DNA of 17,867 nt from Candidatus Intricatilinea gracilis (lineage in GTDB: Bacteria; Pseudomonadota; Gammaproteobacteria; Burkholderiales; Burkholderiaceae_C). The DNA is taken from NCBI GenBank assembly GCA_016702605.1, contig JADJDQ010000024.1, forward strand, positions 1-17,867, read 5' to 3'. Numbering within the stretch: the stretch's first letter is position 1; each line of letters starts with the position of its first letter. Position numbers and translations under genes: made by a program. Of this stretch, positions 1-7,982 are shown in pieces. The notes under the pieces are model-generated. The model was not told the origin of the DNA. It searched no databases and saw nothing but the letters and a program-made list of their open reading frames with translations.

Positions 1-18
1 GCTTCGAGAGATATTGCC

Positions 19-822
19 GTGACCATCGCCTCCGCCTCCGCCTCCGCCTCCGCTGCTTCTGTATCGCCTCAGCCAGCCAGCGTCAATGGCGTGGCGCTGC
101 ACCTGCCCGGTGAGGTGCCCGACGCCGAAACCCTGCGCCAGCGTGCCTGCAGCGAGCTGCTGCGCCAGGCGGCGCAGGATGCCGGGCTGCTCGGTGTTGA
201 GGACCACGCCGGCCCCGACGGCGTACTCAGCGCCGACGCCAGCGATGCCATCGAGCGGTTGCTCGAACGCGAGCTCACACGTGCGGAGCCGGACGAGGCG
301 GCCTGTCGGCGCCACTACGCGGCCAACGAGGCCACCTACCGCCGGGGCGACCGCGTGCTGCTGCGACACATCCTCTTCGCGGTGACGCCGGGGGTCGATG
401 TGCGGCGCCTGCGCGAGCGGGCCGAGCAGGTCCTGCTTGAAGTGCGCTGCTCGGACGATGACCTTTTCACCCGGCGGGCCGCCGAGCTGTCGAACTGTCC
501 CAGTGCCCAGGAGGGGGGCAGCCTGGGTTGGGTCACCACGTCCGACCTTGCTCCGGAACTGGCGCGCGAGCTTTTCAGCGGCCAGGAGGTGGGCGTGCTG
601 CCGCGGCTGGTGCACAGCCGCTTCGGCCTGCACGTCGTCGAGGTGCTGCGCCGCGAGGTCGGTACCGTCGCGCCGTTCGAATCGGTGCGCGCTGCGGTGC
701 GCCAGTCGCTGCTGCAGCAGTCCTGGGCCACGGCGCTGCGCCAGTATCTGCAGGTGCTGGCCGGCCGAGCCGAGGTGGTGGGGGTGTCGCTGGAGGCAGC
801 GGACACTCCGCTGCTGCAGTGA
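19..822 (+). CDS. Parvulin-type peptidyl-prolyl cis-trans isomerase (NifM/PpiC-like)
   Basis: The 267-residue product has a helical N-terminal part (about residues 35-105) and a parvulin (rotamase) domain at about 112-212. Family landmarks are HILF (117-120), GGSLGW (166-171) and FGLHVVEV (202-209). Parvulins isomerise Xaa-Pro bonds and assist protein folding. No signal peptide is visible; the N-terminus is an Ala/Ser-rich low-complexity stretch, which points to a cytoplasmic protein. The GTG start at 19 overlaps a TGA at 20-22 that closes another frame reading in from the window edge (last residues LREILP), so the gene is probably the translationally coupled distal gene of an operon. In Pseudomonas and many betaproteobacteria a PpiC-like gene follows narGHJI, so an upstream nar operon is likely but lies outside the window. 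The reading frame stays open to base 1, so an earlier start cannot be excluded. Confidence 0.88.
   Translation: MTIASASASASAASVSPQPASVNGVALHLPGEVPDAETLRQRACSELLRQAAQDAGLLGVEDHAGPDGVLSADASDAIERLLERELTRAEPDEAACRRHYAANEATYRRGDRVLLRHILFAVTPGVDVRRLRERAEQVLLEVRCSDDDLFTRRAAELSNCPSAQEGGSLGWVTTSDLAPELARELFSGQEVGVLPRLVHSRFGLHVVEVLRREVGTVAPFESVRAAVRQSLLQQSWATALRQYLQVLAGRAEVVGVSLEAADTPLLQ
28..51 (+). repeat. Hexanucleotide microsatellite, GCCTCC x4
   Basis: Four perfect tandem copies of GCCTCC lie just after the start codon of the isomerase gene and encode an Ala-Ser run, continued by GCT GCT TCT. Because the unit is six bases, copy-number changes would lengthen or shorten the tail without shifting the frame. 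Confidence 0.9.
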
Positions 823-854
823 CGCCGGACTGAACGCGGTTGGACGGACCCGTC

Positions 855-1535
855 ATGCCCGACGAACTGCTGGAGCGACTTCAGCGATTTCGCGACCACA
901 CGTTCCCTGGGGTGCAGGACCATTTTCAGGATCTGGTGGACAACGGACAGCATCCCACCACGCTGTTCATCGGTTGTTCGGACTCCCGGATCGTGCCCTA
1001 TCTGCTCACAGGAGCAGGCCCGGGTGAACTCTTCATGGTGCGCAACGTGGGGGCCTTCGTGCCGCCGCACGACCTGTCTGCGGGCTTTCACGGCACCGCT
1101 GCGGCGATCGAATACGCGGTGCAGCACCTGTGTGTCTCGCGCATCATCGTCTGCGGTCACAGCCACTGCGGCGGCATCCGGGCCTTGTACTTCGGTGGTC
1201 CGGCCGGGGCGTTGAACCTGCAGTCGTGGCTGGAACTCGGGCGCGAGGCGGTGTTGCCGGTCCAGCCCTCGCCGGAGGCGCTTCGCCGCACCGAGCAGCG
1301 TGCGGTGGTCCTGCAGTTGGAGCGGCTGATGGGTTACCCGATGGTGCGCGCTGCGGTGGAGGCCGACCGCCTGACGCTGCACGGTTGGCACTATGTGCTG
1401 GAGGACGGCGAGGTGCATGTCTTCGACGTCAACCACGGCGGCTTCCTGCCTGCTTCACAGGCGTCCCATTGCGGCACCGGCCCCTACCCCGGCTGGTGTG
1501 AGGCGCCTCAGCCCTGCGGCACGGCGCGCGGCTGA
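855..1535 (+). CDS. Beta-class carbonic anhydrase
   Basis: The 226-residue product reversibly hydrates CO2 to bicarbonate. The beta-class zinc site is complete: CSDSR with Cys41, Asp43 and Arg45, and GHSHCGG with His102 and Cys105. The MVRNVGAFVPP block and the GTAAAIEYAV helix are also typical, and the length is normal for the family. I chose ATG 855 rather than the in-frame TTG at 840: GGAC sequences at 842-849 could serve as a ribosome site, and MPDELLERLQRF matches the usual N-terminus. It follows the isomerase gene by about 32 bases in the same direction and is probably co-transcribed. A role in bicarbonate supply or pH balance during anaerobic growth is inference from context. The frame is intact. 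Confidence 0.95.
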   Translation: MPDELLERLQRFRDHTFPGVQDHFQDLVDNGQHPTTLFIGCSDSRIVPYLLTGAGPGELFMVRNVGAFVPPHDLSAGFHGTAAAIEYAVQHLCVSRIIVCGHSHCGGIRALYFGGPAGALNLQSWLELGREAVLPVQPSPEALRRTEQRAVVLQLERLMGYPMVRAAVEADRLTLHGWHYVLEDGEVHVFDVNHGGFLPASQASHCGTGPYPGWCEAPQPCGTARG

Positions 1536-1601
1536 GCGGTGCGGGTCATGCGGTGCTGGCGCAGGTTCGGGCTTCGGCCGCCTTGAACCCCTGAGGCGGG
1601 T

Positions 1602-1621
1602 GCGGCCCCCGTGCGGGCCGC
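1602..1621 (+). terminator. Candidate hairpin after carbonic anhydrase gene
   Basis: A perfect 7-bp inverted repeat (GCGGCCC, 6-base loop, GGGCCGC) lies 66 bases after the carbonic anhydrase stop and about 90 bases before the regulator gene. No T-run follows, so it is not a classical intrinsic terminator. It could end or attenuate the upstream transcript, or be chance in very GC-rich DNA. Confidence 0.35.
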
Positions 1622-1711
1622 TTGAGGCCGAACACCTGCGCGGCCGTTCTGTGCCTTTCTTGTCCATGCCCGGCTCTTCGATCCCGGAGCCTGCGCCTTC
1701 ACTGCCCGACC

Positions 1712-2557
1712 ATGTCCACCTGCCTCGTCTCATCCGCCGCGCCGTTTGCGCGGGACCTTGCTGCGCCGGAGTTCACCGCACCCGAAGCGGGACGCAGCCC
1801 CGGCGGTGACGGTGATCTGGCGTTGCTGCGCCGCGCCTTCGCGCCGGCCCAGCCCTCTGCAGCGTCGCTCGACCTGCTGCGCACCCACAGCCTGGTGCTG
1901 CGCCAACCGGCCGGCCCGCTGGAACTCAGCAGCCCTGCGCAGCCCGTGCCCGCATGGTGGCTGCTGCGCCGCGGGCGTGTGGCGCTGGGTTGGCGCAACG
2001 AGCAGGGCGGCTTTGTGGAGCAGCGCCTGATCGGTCCGGGCGAATGGCTCGACGTTGCCGGCGCCACCGCGTCGCCGGCGGCCTGGGTTGAGGATGCCCA
2101 GTGCCGCACGGATGTGGAGTTGATGGCGCTGCCGTTGAGTACGCTGTACAACGCCTGCGCGGGCGATTCGGCCCTGATGCAGGCGCTGGGCGATCTGTTG
2201 TCCGCGCGCGTGCGTGGCCTCAGCCGCACGTTGCACGACGTGGTCACGGCCGACGTTCCGGCCCGGCTGGCCCGCTGGCTGTTGCGCAGGCTGGAAGGGC
2301 AGGGCGCAGCACAGCCGGCGCGGCTGGTGCTGACGGAATTGAAGCAGAGCATTGCGGCACAGCTGGGGACCACCTCCGAAACCTTCTCGCGTGCGCTGCG
2401 CCGATTCGCGGATGCCGGCATCGTGCAGGTACAGGGTTATGAGCTCACCGTACTGGATGCTCAGGCCCTGGCGGAAGTGGCCTGGCCCAACACGCGAGGC
2501 GGTCGCGCACGTCGGTCCCTGGCGACCTTTGGTCGTGTCGGGACCGCATCGTCTTGA
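1712..2557 (+). CDS. Crp/Fnr-family transcriptional regulator, Dnr/Nnr-like (paralog 1)
   Basis: The 281-residue product has an N-terminal cyclic-nucleotide-binding-like sensor barrel (about 40-170) and a C-terminal winged helix. The recognition helix carries ETFSR with Glu223, Ser226 and Arg227. This is the E-xx-S-R pattern by which FNR-type proteins read TTGAT half-sites. The N-terminal cysteine cluster of true FNR is absent, so it should not hold an oxygen-sensing 4Fe-4S cluster. It resembles Dnr/NnrR proteins, which respond to nitric oxide. ATG 1712 (MSTCLVSS) was chosen over an in-frame upstream start at 1622 because the intervening residues look non-coding. A clear paralog lies at 9825-10718. 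The next gene, ubiU, has a candidate FNR/Dnr box, making the ubi operon a likely target. The frame is intact. Confidence 0.9.
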   Translation: MSTCLVSSAAPFARDLAAPEFTAPEAGRSPGGDGDLALLRRAFAPAQPSAASLDLLRTHSLVLRQPAGPLELSSPAQPVPAWWLLRRGRVALGWRNEQGGFVEQRLIGPGEWLDVAGATASPAAWVEDAQCRTDVELMALPLSTLYNACAGDSALMQALGDLLSARVRGLSRTLHDVVTADVPARLARWLLRRLEGQGAAQPARLVLTELKQSIAAQLGTTSETFSRALRRFADAGIVQVQGYELTVLDAQALAEVAWPNTRGGRARRSLATFGRVGTASS

Positions 2558-2594
2558 GCAAGGGCAATCGCCGCAGTTGCCGGCTGAACCCGCA

Positions 2595-2608
2595 TTGATC
2601 GGCCGCAA
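2595..2608 (+). promoter_or_regulatory. Candidate FNR/Dnr box of the ubiUVT operon
   Basis: TTGAT-CGGC-CGCAA matches the consensus TTGAT-N4-ATCAA at eight of ten fixed positions. A -10-like CAGAAT at 2630-2635 would place transcription start near 2642, so the box centre falls at about -41, the class II activator position for FNR-family proteins. ubiU starts at 2660. Anaerobic, FNR-dependent control of ubiUV is known in E. coli. The exact regulator here (Anr or the adjacent Dnr) cannot be told from sequence. Confidence 0.55.
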
Positions 2609-2659
2609 ACCCGATCGAGCCGGACCACCCAGAATCCGCCGGGCTCTCAGCCACAGAAC

Positions 2660-3673
2660 ATGTCAAACGATCACAAACCCCAGCTGGTCTGCCCGGCCGG
2701 CTCGCTGCGGGCGCTGCAGTGTGCCGTCGATGCCGGTGCCGACGCCGTCTACCTCGGCCTGAAGGACGCCACCAACGCCCGCAACTTTGCCGGCCTGAAC
2801 TTCGACGATGCCCAGGTGCGCCAAGGCGTCGCCTACGCCCACGCCCGCGGGGCGCAGGTGCTGATGGCGCTGAACACCTTTGCCGCCGCGCGCGACCCCT
2901 CGCCCTGGTTCCGCGCCGCGGACAAGGCGGTGGCGCTGGGCGCCGATGCCCTGATCGTGGCCGACACCGCGGTGATGGGCTGGTGCCGCCGCCGGCATCC
3001 CCAGCTGCGGCTGCACCTGTCGGTACAGGCCTCGGCCACCAGCCACGCAGCCATCGAGTTCTACCGTGAGCGCTACGGCATCCAGCGCGCCGTGCTGCCG
3101 CGGGTACTGACGCTGCAGCAGGTGGCGCAGGTGATCGAACGCAGCCCGGTGGACATCGAGGTGTTCGGCTTCGGCAGCCTGTGCGTGATGGTGGAGGGGC
3201 GCTGTACCCTGTCCTCCTGGGCCACCGGCTGTTCGCCCAACAACGCCGGCGTCTGCTCGCCCGCGTCGGCCGTGCGCTGGAGCGAGGACGCCCGCGGCGT
3301 GCAGGCCCGCTTGAACGGTGTGCTGATCGACACCTATGCGCCCGACGAGGCGCGTGGCTACCCGACGCTGTGCAAGGGCCGCTTCGTGGTCGAAGGCCGG
3401 CGCGAGTATGCGCTGGAGGAGCCCACCAGCCTGAACACCCTGGAGCTGCTGCCGCAGTTGATGGCCATGGGGGTGGCGGCCATCAAGATCGAAGGCCGCC
3501 AGCGCAGCGCCGCCTATGTGGAGCAGGTGACCCGCGTCTGGCGTGCTGCGATCGACCGTGCCGCCGCATCCCCCGAGCGCTACCAGGTGGCACCCGACTG
3601 GAGCCACACCCTGGCCCGCCATGCCGAGGGGCAGCAGCACACCCTCGGCGCCTACGACCGACCCTGGCGATGA
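2660..3673 (+). CDS. ubiU: UbiU, O2-independent ubiquinone hydroxylase subunit (peptidase U32 family)
   Basis: UbiU and UbiV form a 4Fe-4S heterodimer that hydroxylates the ubiquinone ring without oxygen. The 337-residue product is a U32-family protein. The four cluster cysteines of E. coli UbiU (169, 176, 193, 232) are present with identical spacing at Cys175, Cys182, Cys199 and Cys238, in the contexts GSLC, EGRC, AGVC and YPTLCKGRF. The block LEEPTSLNTLELLPQ and the IKIEGRQRS motif are diagnostic. The frame is intact and the length normal. The stop overlaps the ubiV start (ATGA), indicating translational coupling. The product supplies ubiquinone for nitrate or NO respiration when oxygen-dependent hydroxylases cannot work. 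Confidence 0.97.
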   Translation: MSNDHKPQLVCPAGSLRALQCAVDAGADAVYLGLKDATNARNFAGLNFDDAQVRQGVAYAHARGAQVLMALNTFAAARDPSPWFRAADKAVALGADALIVADTAVMGWCRRRHPQLRLHLSVQASATSHAAIEFYRERYGIQRAVLPRVLTLQQVAQVIERSPVDIEVFGFGSLCVMVEGRCTLSSWATGCSPNNAGVCSPASAVRWSEDARGVQARLNGVLIDTYAPDEARGYPTLCKGRFVVEGRREYALEEPTSLNTLELLPQLMAMGVAAIKIEGRQRSAAYVEQVTRVWRAAIDRAAASPERYQVAPDWSHTLARHAEGQQHTLGAYDRPWR

Positions 3674-4692
3674 ACACCCCTCTTCCTACGGGCTCCCCTT
3701 CGGTTTCCCCTGCGGTTCCCACGGCCGGAGCGCCCCCGGGCGCCCCCGCGGCGCCGAACCGCCTCGGCCTGACCATCGGCCCGGTGCTCTACCACTGGCC
3801 ACGGCAGGCGCTGATGGACTTCTATGCCGAAGTGGTCGAGACCGCGGCCGACACCGTGGTGATCGGCGAGGTGGTCTGTGCCCGCCGGCGCGAGCTGCGC
3901 CTGCCGGACTGGCTGGCCTTGGGCCGGGACCTGGCCGCTGCCGGCAAGACGGTGGTGCTGGCCGCCCAGGCGTTGATCGAGACCGAGGTCGACCTGTGCC
4001 TGCTGGAGCGCCAGGTCGAGCAGGCGGAGTTTACCGTCGAAACGACCGATACCTCCGCGCTACAGCTGCTGGCCGGCCGGGTGCCGCTGCACCTGGGGCC
4101 GCACCTGAACATCTACAGCCGCGCAGCGCTGCAGGAGCATGCCCAGCTGCTCGGCAGCCCGGCGGCCGATCGCTGGGTTGCGCCGGTGGAGTTGCCGCTG
4201 GAGGACATCGCCGCCATCAACCCGCCCGCCGATCCGGTGTGCACGCCGGCCGGCGCAGCGGTCCAGACCGAGGCCTGGGCCTTCGGCCGGGTGCCGCTGG
4301 CCTTTTCGGTGCGCTGCTTCACGGCGCGCCACCACCACCTGCCCAAGGACCAGTGTGCCTACCGCTGCATCGAAGACCCGGACGGCCTGGCCATGGACAC
4401 CAGCGAGGCGCAGGCCTTCCTGGTGCTCAACGGCACCCAGACCCAGTCGGCCGGGGTGCAGTGCCTGCTGGGCGAGCTGCCGGCGTTGCGCAGCGCCGGT
4501 GTGAGCCGGTTGCGCCTGTCGCCCTGCGCAAGGGGCTTCGCCCGAATGGTGGCGGATTTCGACGCGGTGGCCACCAGGGGCGCTGCGGCGGCTGAACGTC
4601 TGGCCGGCTGGGCGGCCCTCGGCGTGCCCGGTCCCTTTGCCAACGGCTATGCCCGGCGCCGCCCCGGGATGCAATGGAGTGCTGCCGCATGA
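3670..4692 (+). CDS. ubiV: UbiV, O2-independent ubiquinone hydroxylase subunit (peptidase U32 family)
   Basis: This is the partner of UbiU in anaerobic ubiquinone synthesis, a 340-residue U32-family protein. Four cysteines, Cys70, Cys216, Cys229 and Cys233, repeat the ligand spacing of E. coli UbiV (39, 180, 193, 197), including C-x12-C-x3-C. Context motifs are GEVVCARRRELR, SVRCFTARHH and LNGTQTQSA. Compared with E. coli it has about 30 extra Pro/Ala-rich residues at the N-terminus. No later ATG precedes the conserved LGLTIGPVLYHW, so the extension seems real. ATG 3670 overlaps the ubiU stop and the TGA at 4690-4692 overlaps the ubiT start, giving a tightly coupled trio. The frame is intact. 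Confidence 0.96.
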   Translation: MNTPLPTGSPSVSPAVPTAGAPPGAPAAPNRLGLTIGPVLYHWPRQALMDFYAEVVETAADTVVIGEVVCARRRELRLPDWLALGRDLAAAGKTVVLAAQALIETEVDLCLLERQVEQAEFTVETTDTSALQLLAGRVPLHLGPHLNIYSRAALQEHAQLLGSPAADRWVAPVELPLEDIAAINPPADPVCTPAGAAVQTEAWAFGRVPLAFSVRCFTARHHHLPKDQCAYRCIEDPDGLAMDTSEAQAFLVLNGTQTQSAGVQCLLGELPALRSAGVSRLRLSPCARGFARMVADFDAVATRGAAAAERLAGWAALGVPGPFANGYARRRPGMQWSAAA

Positions 4693-5187
4693 ACCCCTCT
4701 GTCCTGCCCGCCCCCGGGGCCGTCCGCCCGGACGGCAGCTCCCAGCGTCCCCTGCCGCCCGGTCTTCCGGTGGCGTTGGGGTCGATCCACCGGCGCATCT
4801 GCGATCTGGTCGAGCACCTGCCCAGCGCACCGCCATCGACCCTCGCGGCGATGGCGCTCAATCGCTGGCTGCTCCATCGGCTGCCCGACGACGCCCGCGC
4901 GGCCCTGCAAGGTCGCGTGGTGGCGCTGCACGTGAGCGACTTTGGCATGCGGGTGCGCCTGCGGCTGGAGCCCGGCGGGTTTTGTGGCGGCGGCCGATCG
5001 CGGCGGCAGCGACCTGTGCATCCGCGCGACGGCCGGAGGCTACCTGCGCCCGGCGCGCGGAGATGAGGATCGGACCGCCTGTTCTTCCGAACGCGAGCTG
5101 GTGATGGAAGGCGACACCGAGCTCGGACTGGTACTCAAGAACAGCCTGGACGCCATCGGCCCGCTCTGGGAGCGCCGCGGCAGCTGA
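4689..5187 (+). CDS. ubiT: UbiT, SCP2-domain lipid-binding accessory factor (frameshifted as read)
   Basis: UbiT is the SCP2-domain protein that handles the ubiquinone precursor lipids for anaerobic synthesis. ATG 4689 overlaps the ubiV stop. The first part ends in VRLRLEPGGF and the C-terminal part contains the family signature ELVMEGDTELGL and LKNSLDAIG. As read the frame is broken three times. There is an extra T in the T4 run 4980-4983; removing one T gives LEPGGFVAAADRGG. One base is missing near 5070/5071 and there is an extra C at 5087-5088; repairing both gives EDADRLFFERELVMEGD. Each repair restores conserved sequence, so sequencing error is more likely than a pseudogene. These are the first broken codons in the window. 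Confidence 0.88.
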
Positions 5188-5235
5188 TGCATCTGCGCAT
5201 CTGTGCAGGGCTGCGGCCTGACGCATCATCGCGGC

Positions 5236-6442
5236 ATGAAGCCGCAGCCTGAACCTGACCCGTCCGCATCCCCTGCGCCGGCCCGGTGCGGGACGCACCG
5301 CCGCGTTGGTGGTCCCGCCTGGGCCTTCAGCAGCACACCGTCGATTGGCCCGAGCGACTGCGCGACAGCATCGGCGCCGCGTTGGGCATCGGGCTGGCCG
5401 GCGGCCTTGGCTGGTGGCTGTTGGGCGGCAGCGATGGGGCCGTCTGGCTGGTCGCGCCGATAGGCGCCTCTGCCGTGCTGCTCTTCGCGGTGCCGAGCAG
5501 CCCGCTGGCGCAGATTTGGCCGGCGCTGGCCGGCAATGGTTTCGGCGCTGGTCGGCGTTGCCGTTCACCAGGCAGGAGGCAGCGGCCCGGTTGCGGCCGC
5601 TGCGGCGGTGGGTCTGGCGCTGCTGCTGATGTTTCCGCTGCGCTGTGTACACCCGCCGGGTGGTGCCATGGCGTTGGTGGCCGTCATGGGCGGCCCCACG
5701 GTGCATGCGCTGGGCTGGGGCTTCGCCCTGGTGCCGGTGGGCCTGAATGCCGCCGTGCTGGTTGCGATGGCCCGACTCTACCGCCGTGTCGCCGCGCCGC
5801 GCCGGGTGCATGCGCCGGTGGTGCACGACAACCGCCACCGCACCGGGGATGCCGCACCGCAGGACCGCATCGGCCTGACGCGCTCCGACCTGGATGCCGC
5901 CTGCGCGGCTTCAACCAACTGATCGACATCGACCGGGATGCGCTGGAGGACCTGCTGCGCCAGGCCCAGGCGCAGGCTGGCAGCGCCCTTCGGCAGTGTG
6001 CGCTGCGCAGACATCATGTCGCGTGACCTGGTCACGGTGGAGTTCAGCACCCGCTGGAGGAGGCCTGGCGGCTGCTGTACCTGCACCGCATCAAGCCTTG
6101 CCGGTGGTCGACCGGGCGCGGCGGGTGATCGGCATCGTCACGCTGATCGACTTCATCAAACAGGCCCGGCTGGATCCGCGCGACCCCCCACCTTCGGTGA
6201 GCAGGTGCGCCGGCTGCCGTGCGACGCCGGGTCCCAGCTCGGACAAGCCGGAGGTGGTCGGTCAAATCATGGCCCACCCGGTGTTCACCGTCGGTCAGGA
6301 GGAGGGTGTGGTCGAGCTGGTGCCTCGGCTGTCCGATCTCGGCCTGCACCACATCCCGGTGGTGGATGGCGAGCGGCGGTTGGCCGGCATGGTCACTCAG
6401 TCGGATCTGGTGGCGGCGCTGTACCGCGCCCAGGCCGGCTGA
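5236..6442 (+). CDS. HPP-family membrane protein fused to two CBS domains (frameshifted as read)
   Basis: The N-terminal half has several hydrophobic helices and the HPP signature VHPPGGAMAL (near 5650), preceded by VAPIGASAVLLFAVPSSP. The C-terminal half holds two CBS domains, about 6000-6165 (ADIMSRDLVTVEF, ALPVVDRARRVIGIVT) and 6250-6430 (VGQIMAHPVFTVGQ, HHIPVVDGERRLAGMVTQ). Some HPP proteins transport nitrite in plastids and cyanobacteria, and CBS pairs usually bind adenine nucleotides. A nucleotide-gated nitrite or anion transporter is therefore possible but inferred. The frame changes near 5535, 5905, 5990, 6045 and 6200, all repairable by small indels. ATG 5236 needs a further frame change before residue 18; GTG 5286 is the alternative start in the HPP frame. 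It follows ubiT by 48 bases and converges on ccoG. Confidence 0.82.
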
Positions 6443-6451
6443 GGCCCGCCT

Positions 6452-7832
6452 TCAGCAAAACACCAGAAAAATTGTCGGCTCAATGGCGGCACCCTGCGGC
6501 TGGCCCGGCTGGGTGAGAATCATGGCCACAGGTGCGCGCCGGGAGCCGCGCCGGCATCGGCCGGCAGCGACAGCCGCACGGTGTAGGACCGGACTTCGCC
6601 GGGCTGCAGCGTCAGACCTGGGGTTCATCCACCGTCAGCCCGTCCAGACCGCTGCGCCGATCCGATAGCTCGACGGGGTTTCGCGCTTGTTCATCAGCTG
6701 CGCGGTAGAGGTTTCGATGCGCCCGCTTTCGCCGATGCGCGCCATCACGCCGCGGTCGCGGATCACGTCCATCGACACTGGGGCACGGCTGCCCAGCCCG
6801 ATCGAAGGCCGTCACCGAACCGACCCAGCAGGGCGCCGTGAATCCAGCACCCGCGGGCGCAGCGAGCGCCGGATCAGCTGCGACTGCGTCCAGCGGTGCG
6901 CCATGCCGTTGCTGGTGTCGTAGCGGATCAGCCCGCGCGGGTAGCTTGTCCATCACGCCCGTCGCAGGGCGTCGATGCAGGCGGCGCAGCCGATGCATTC
7001 CACCTGCAGTCCTTCGCGAATGTCGATGCCGGTGGGGCAGACCTGCACGCACAAGCTGCAGTCCACGCAGGCCAGACCCAGCGTCTGGAGGTCGGCCTTT
7101 CTGGATCGTGCGCCGCGGGGTTCGCCGCGTTCCACGTCGTAGGCGATGACTAGGGAGTCCGCGTCCAGCAGCGTGTTCTGGAAGTGCGCATAGGGGTACA
7201 TGTAGGTGCAGATCTGCTCGTGCAGCCAGCCGGCATTGCTGTAGGTGGCAAAGCCGTAGAAAGCAACGCAGAGGTGGCCCGGGGCGTCATCTCGGCACAG
7301 GCCAGTTCAGTGCCGGTCGCGGATCGGCAGGGAAATAGCCGACGAAGGTGAAGCCGGTCACCGCTGCAAGGGCCAGCCGGGCCAGGTGTTTGCCGCCCTT
7401 TCAGGCAGCTTCTCGCGGCTCCAGGGCGCCTTGTCCGACCCCATGCGCGCCGGGCGATCTCCTTCGAAGCGGTGCTCCATCCACAGGAAGATCTGGGTGT
7501 AGACCGACTGCGGGCAGGCATATCCGCACCACAGCCGCCCGGCCACCGCGGTGAAGAAGAACAGTGCAAGCGCACTGATCACCAGCAGCGCGGCCAGGAA
7601 GACCACTCCTGCGGCTGCAGCACCAGCCCGAACGTAGAGAAGCGCGGCGTCTCCAGGTCGAACAGCGGCGCGGCGGCCGTTCCAGTTCAGCCAGGGCACA
7701 CCGTAGAAGAACAGCTGGGTGACCCAGACCATCACCCAGCGCCAGTTGGCGAACGCCCCTTCACGGCGCGGGGTAGACCTTCTGGTGTTTGTGGAACAGC
7801 GACGTGACCGGTGGCGGGGAAGGGGGCGTCAT
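6452..7832 (-). CDS. ccoG: CcoG/RdxA/FixG-type cbb3 oxidase assembly ferredoxin (frameshifted as read)
   Basis: CcoG is a membrane 4Fe-4S protein needed for copper handling in cbb3 cytochrome oxidase assembly. Reading leftward, MTPPSPPPVTSLFHKHQKVYP starts at 7832. Then come WVTQLFFYGVPWLNWN, a transmembrane segment (LVISALALFFFTAVAG), the hallmark WCGYACPQSVYTQIFLWMEH, MYPYAHFQ, and two ferredoxin motifs, CVDCSLCVQVCPTGIDI and ECIGCAACIDA. A C-terminal Ig-like domain ends at 6452. The span of about 460 codons fits the family. Frame changes occur near 7765, 7680, 7610, 7400, 7300 and 6965. The one at 6965 hides the last cluster cysteine: dropping one C and one G gives CIDACDGVMDK. The stop lies 9 bases from the converging HPP-CBS stop. 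Its position beside anaerobic respiration genes is typical. Confidence 0.9.
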
Positions 7833-7982
7833 GGGCAGCAGGAAGAAGGATCAAGTGGTTCGCTGGCTTCACCGAGCCGTGGGGGGACGGGGACCGGGCA
7901 AGGGCGAGGTGTGACCGACTCCGGGCAGCCGATGCGGCGTTCGGAGTGCGCGGTGCGGGTTGGCAGGCGCAGGTCAGTAGCG

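Noticed and set aside
336..1436. Long antisense open frame (366 codons) opposite the isomerase and carbonic anhydrase genes
   Set aside because: It spans two well-supported genes on the other strand, has low-complexity Arg/Ser-rich composition and no family motif. It is typical of GC-rich shadow frames.
2663..3640. 325-codon antisense frame opposite ubiU
   Set aside because: It is an exact mirror of the intact, motif-complete ubiU gene, with Gly/His-rich sequence and no recognisable domain.
7850..7860. TTGAT half-site (minus strand) just upstream of ccoG
   Set aside because: There is no second half-site, and it is only about 20 bases from the start codon, too close for activation.
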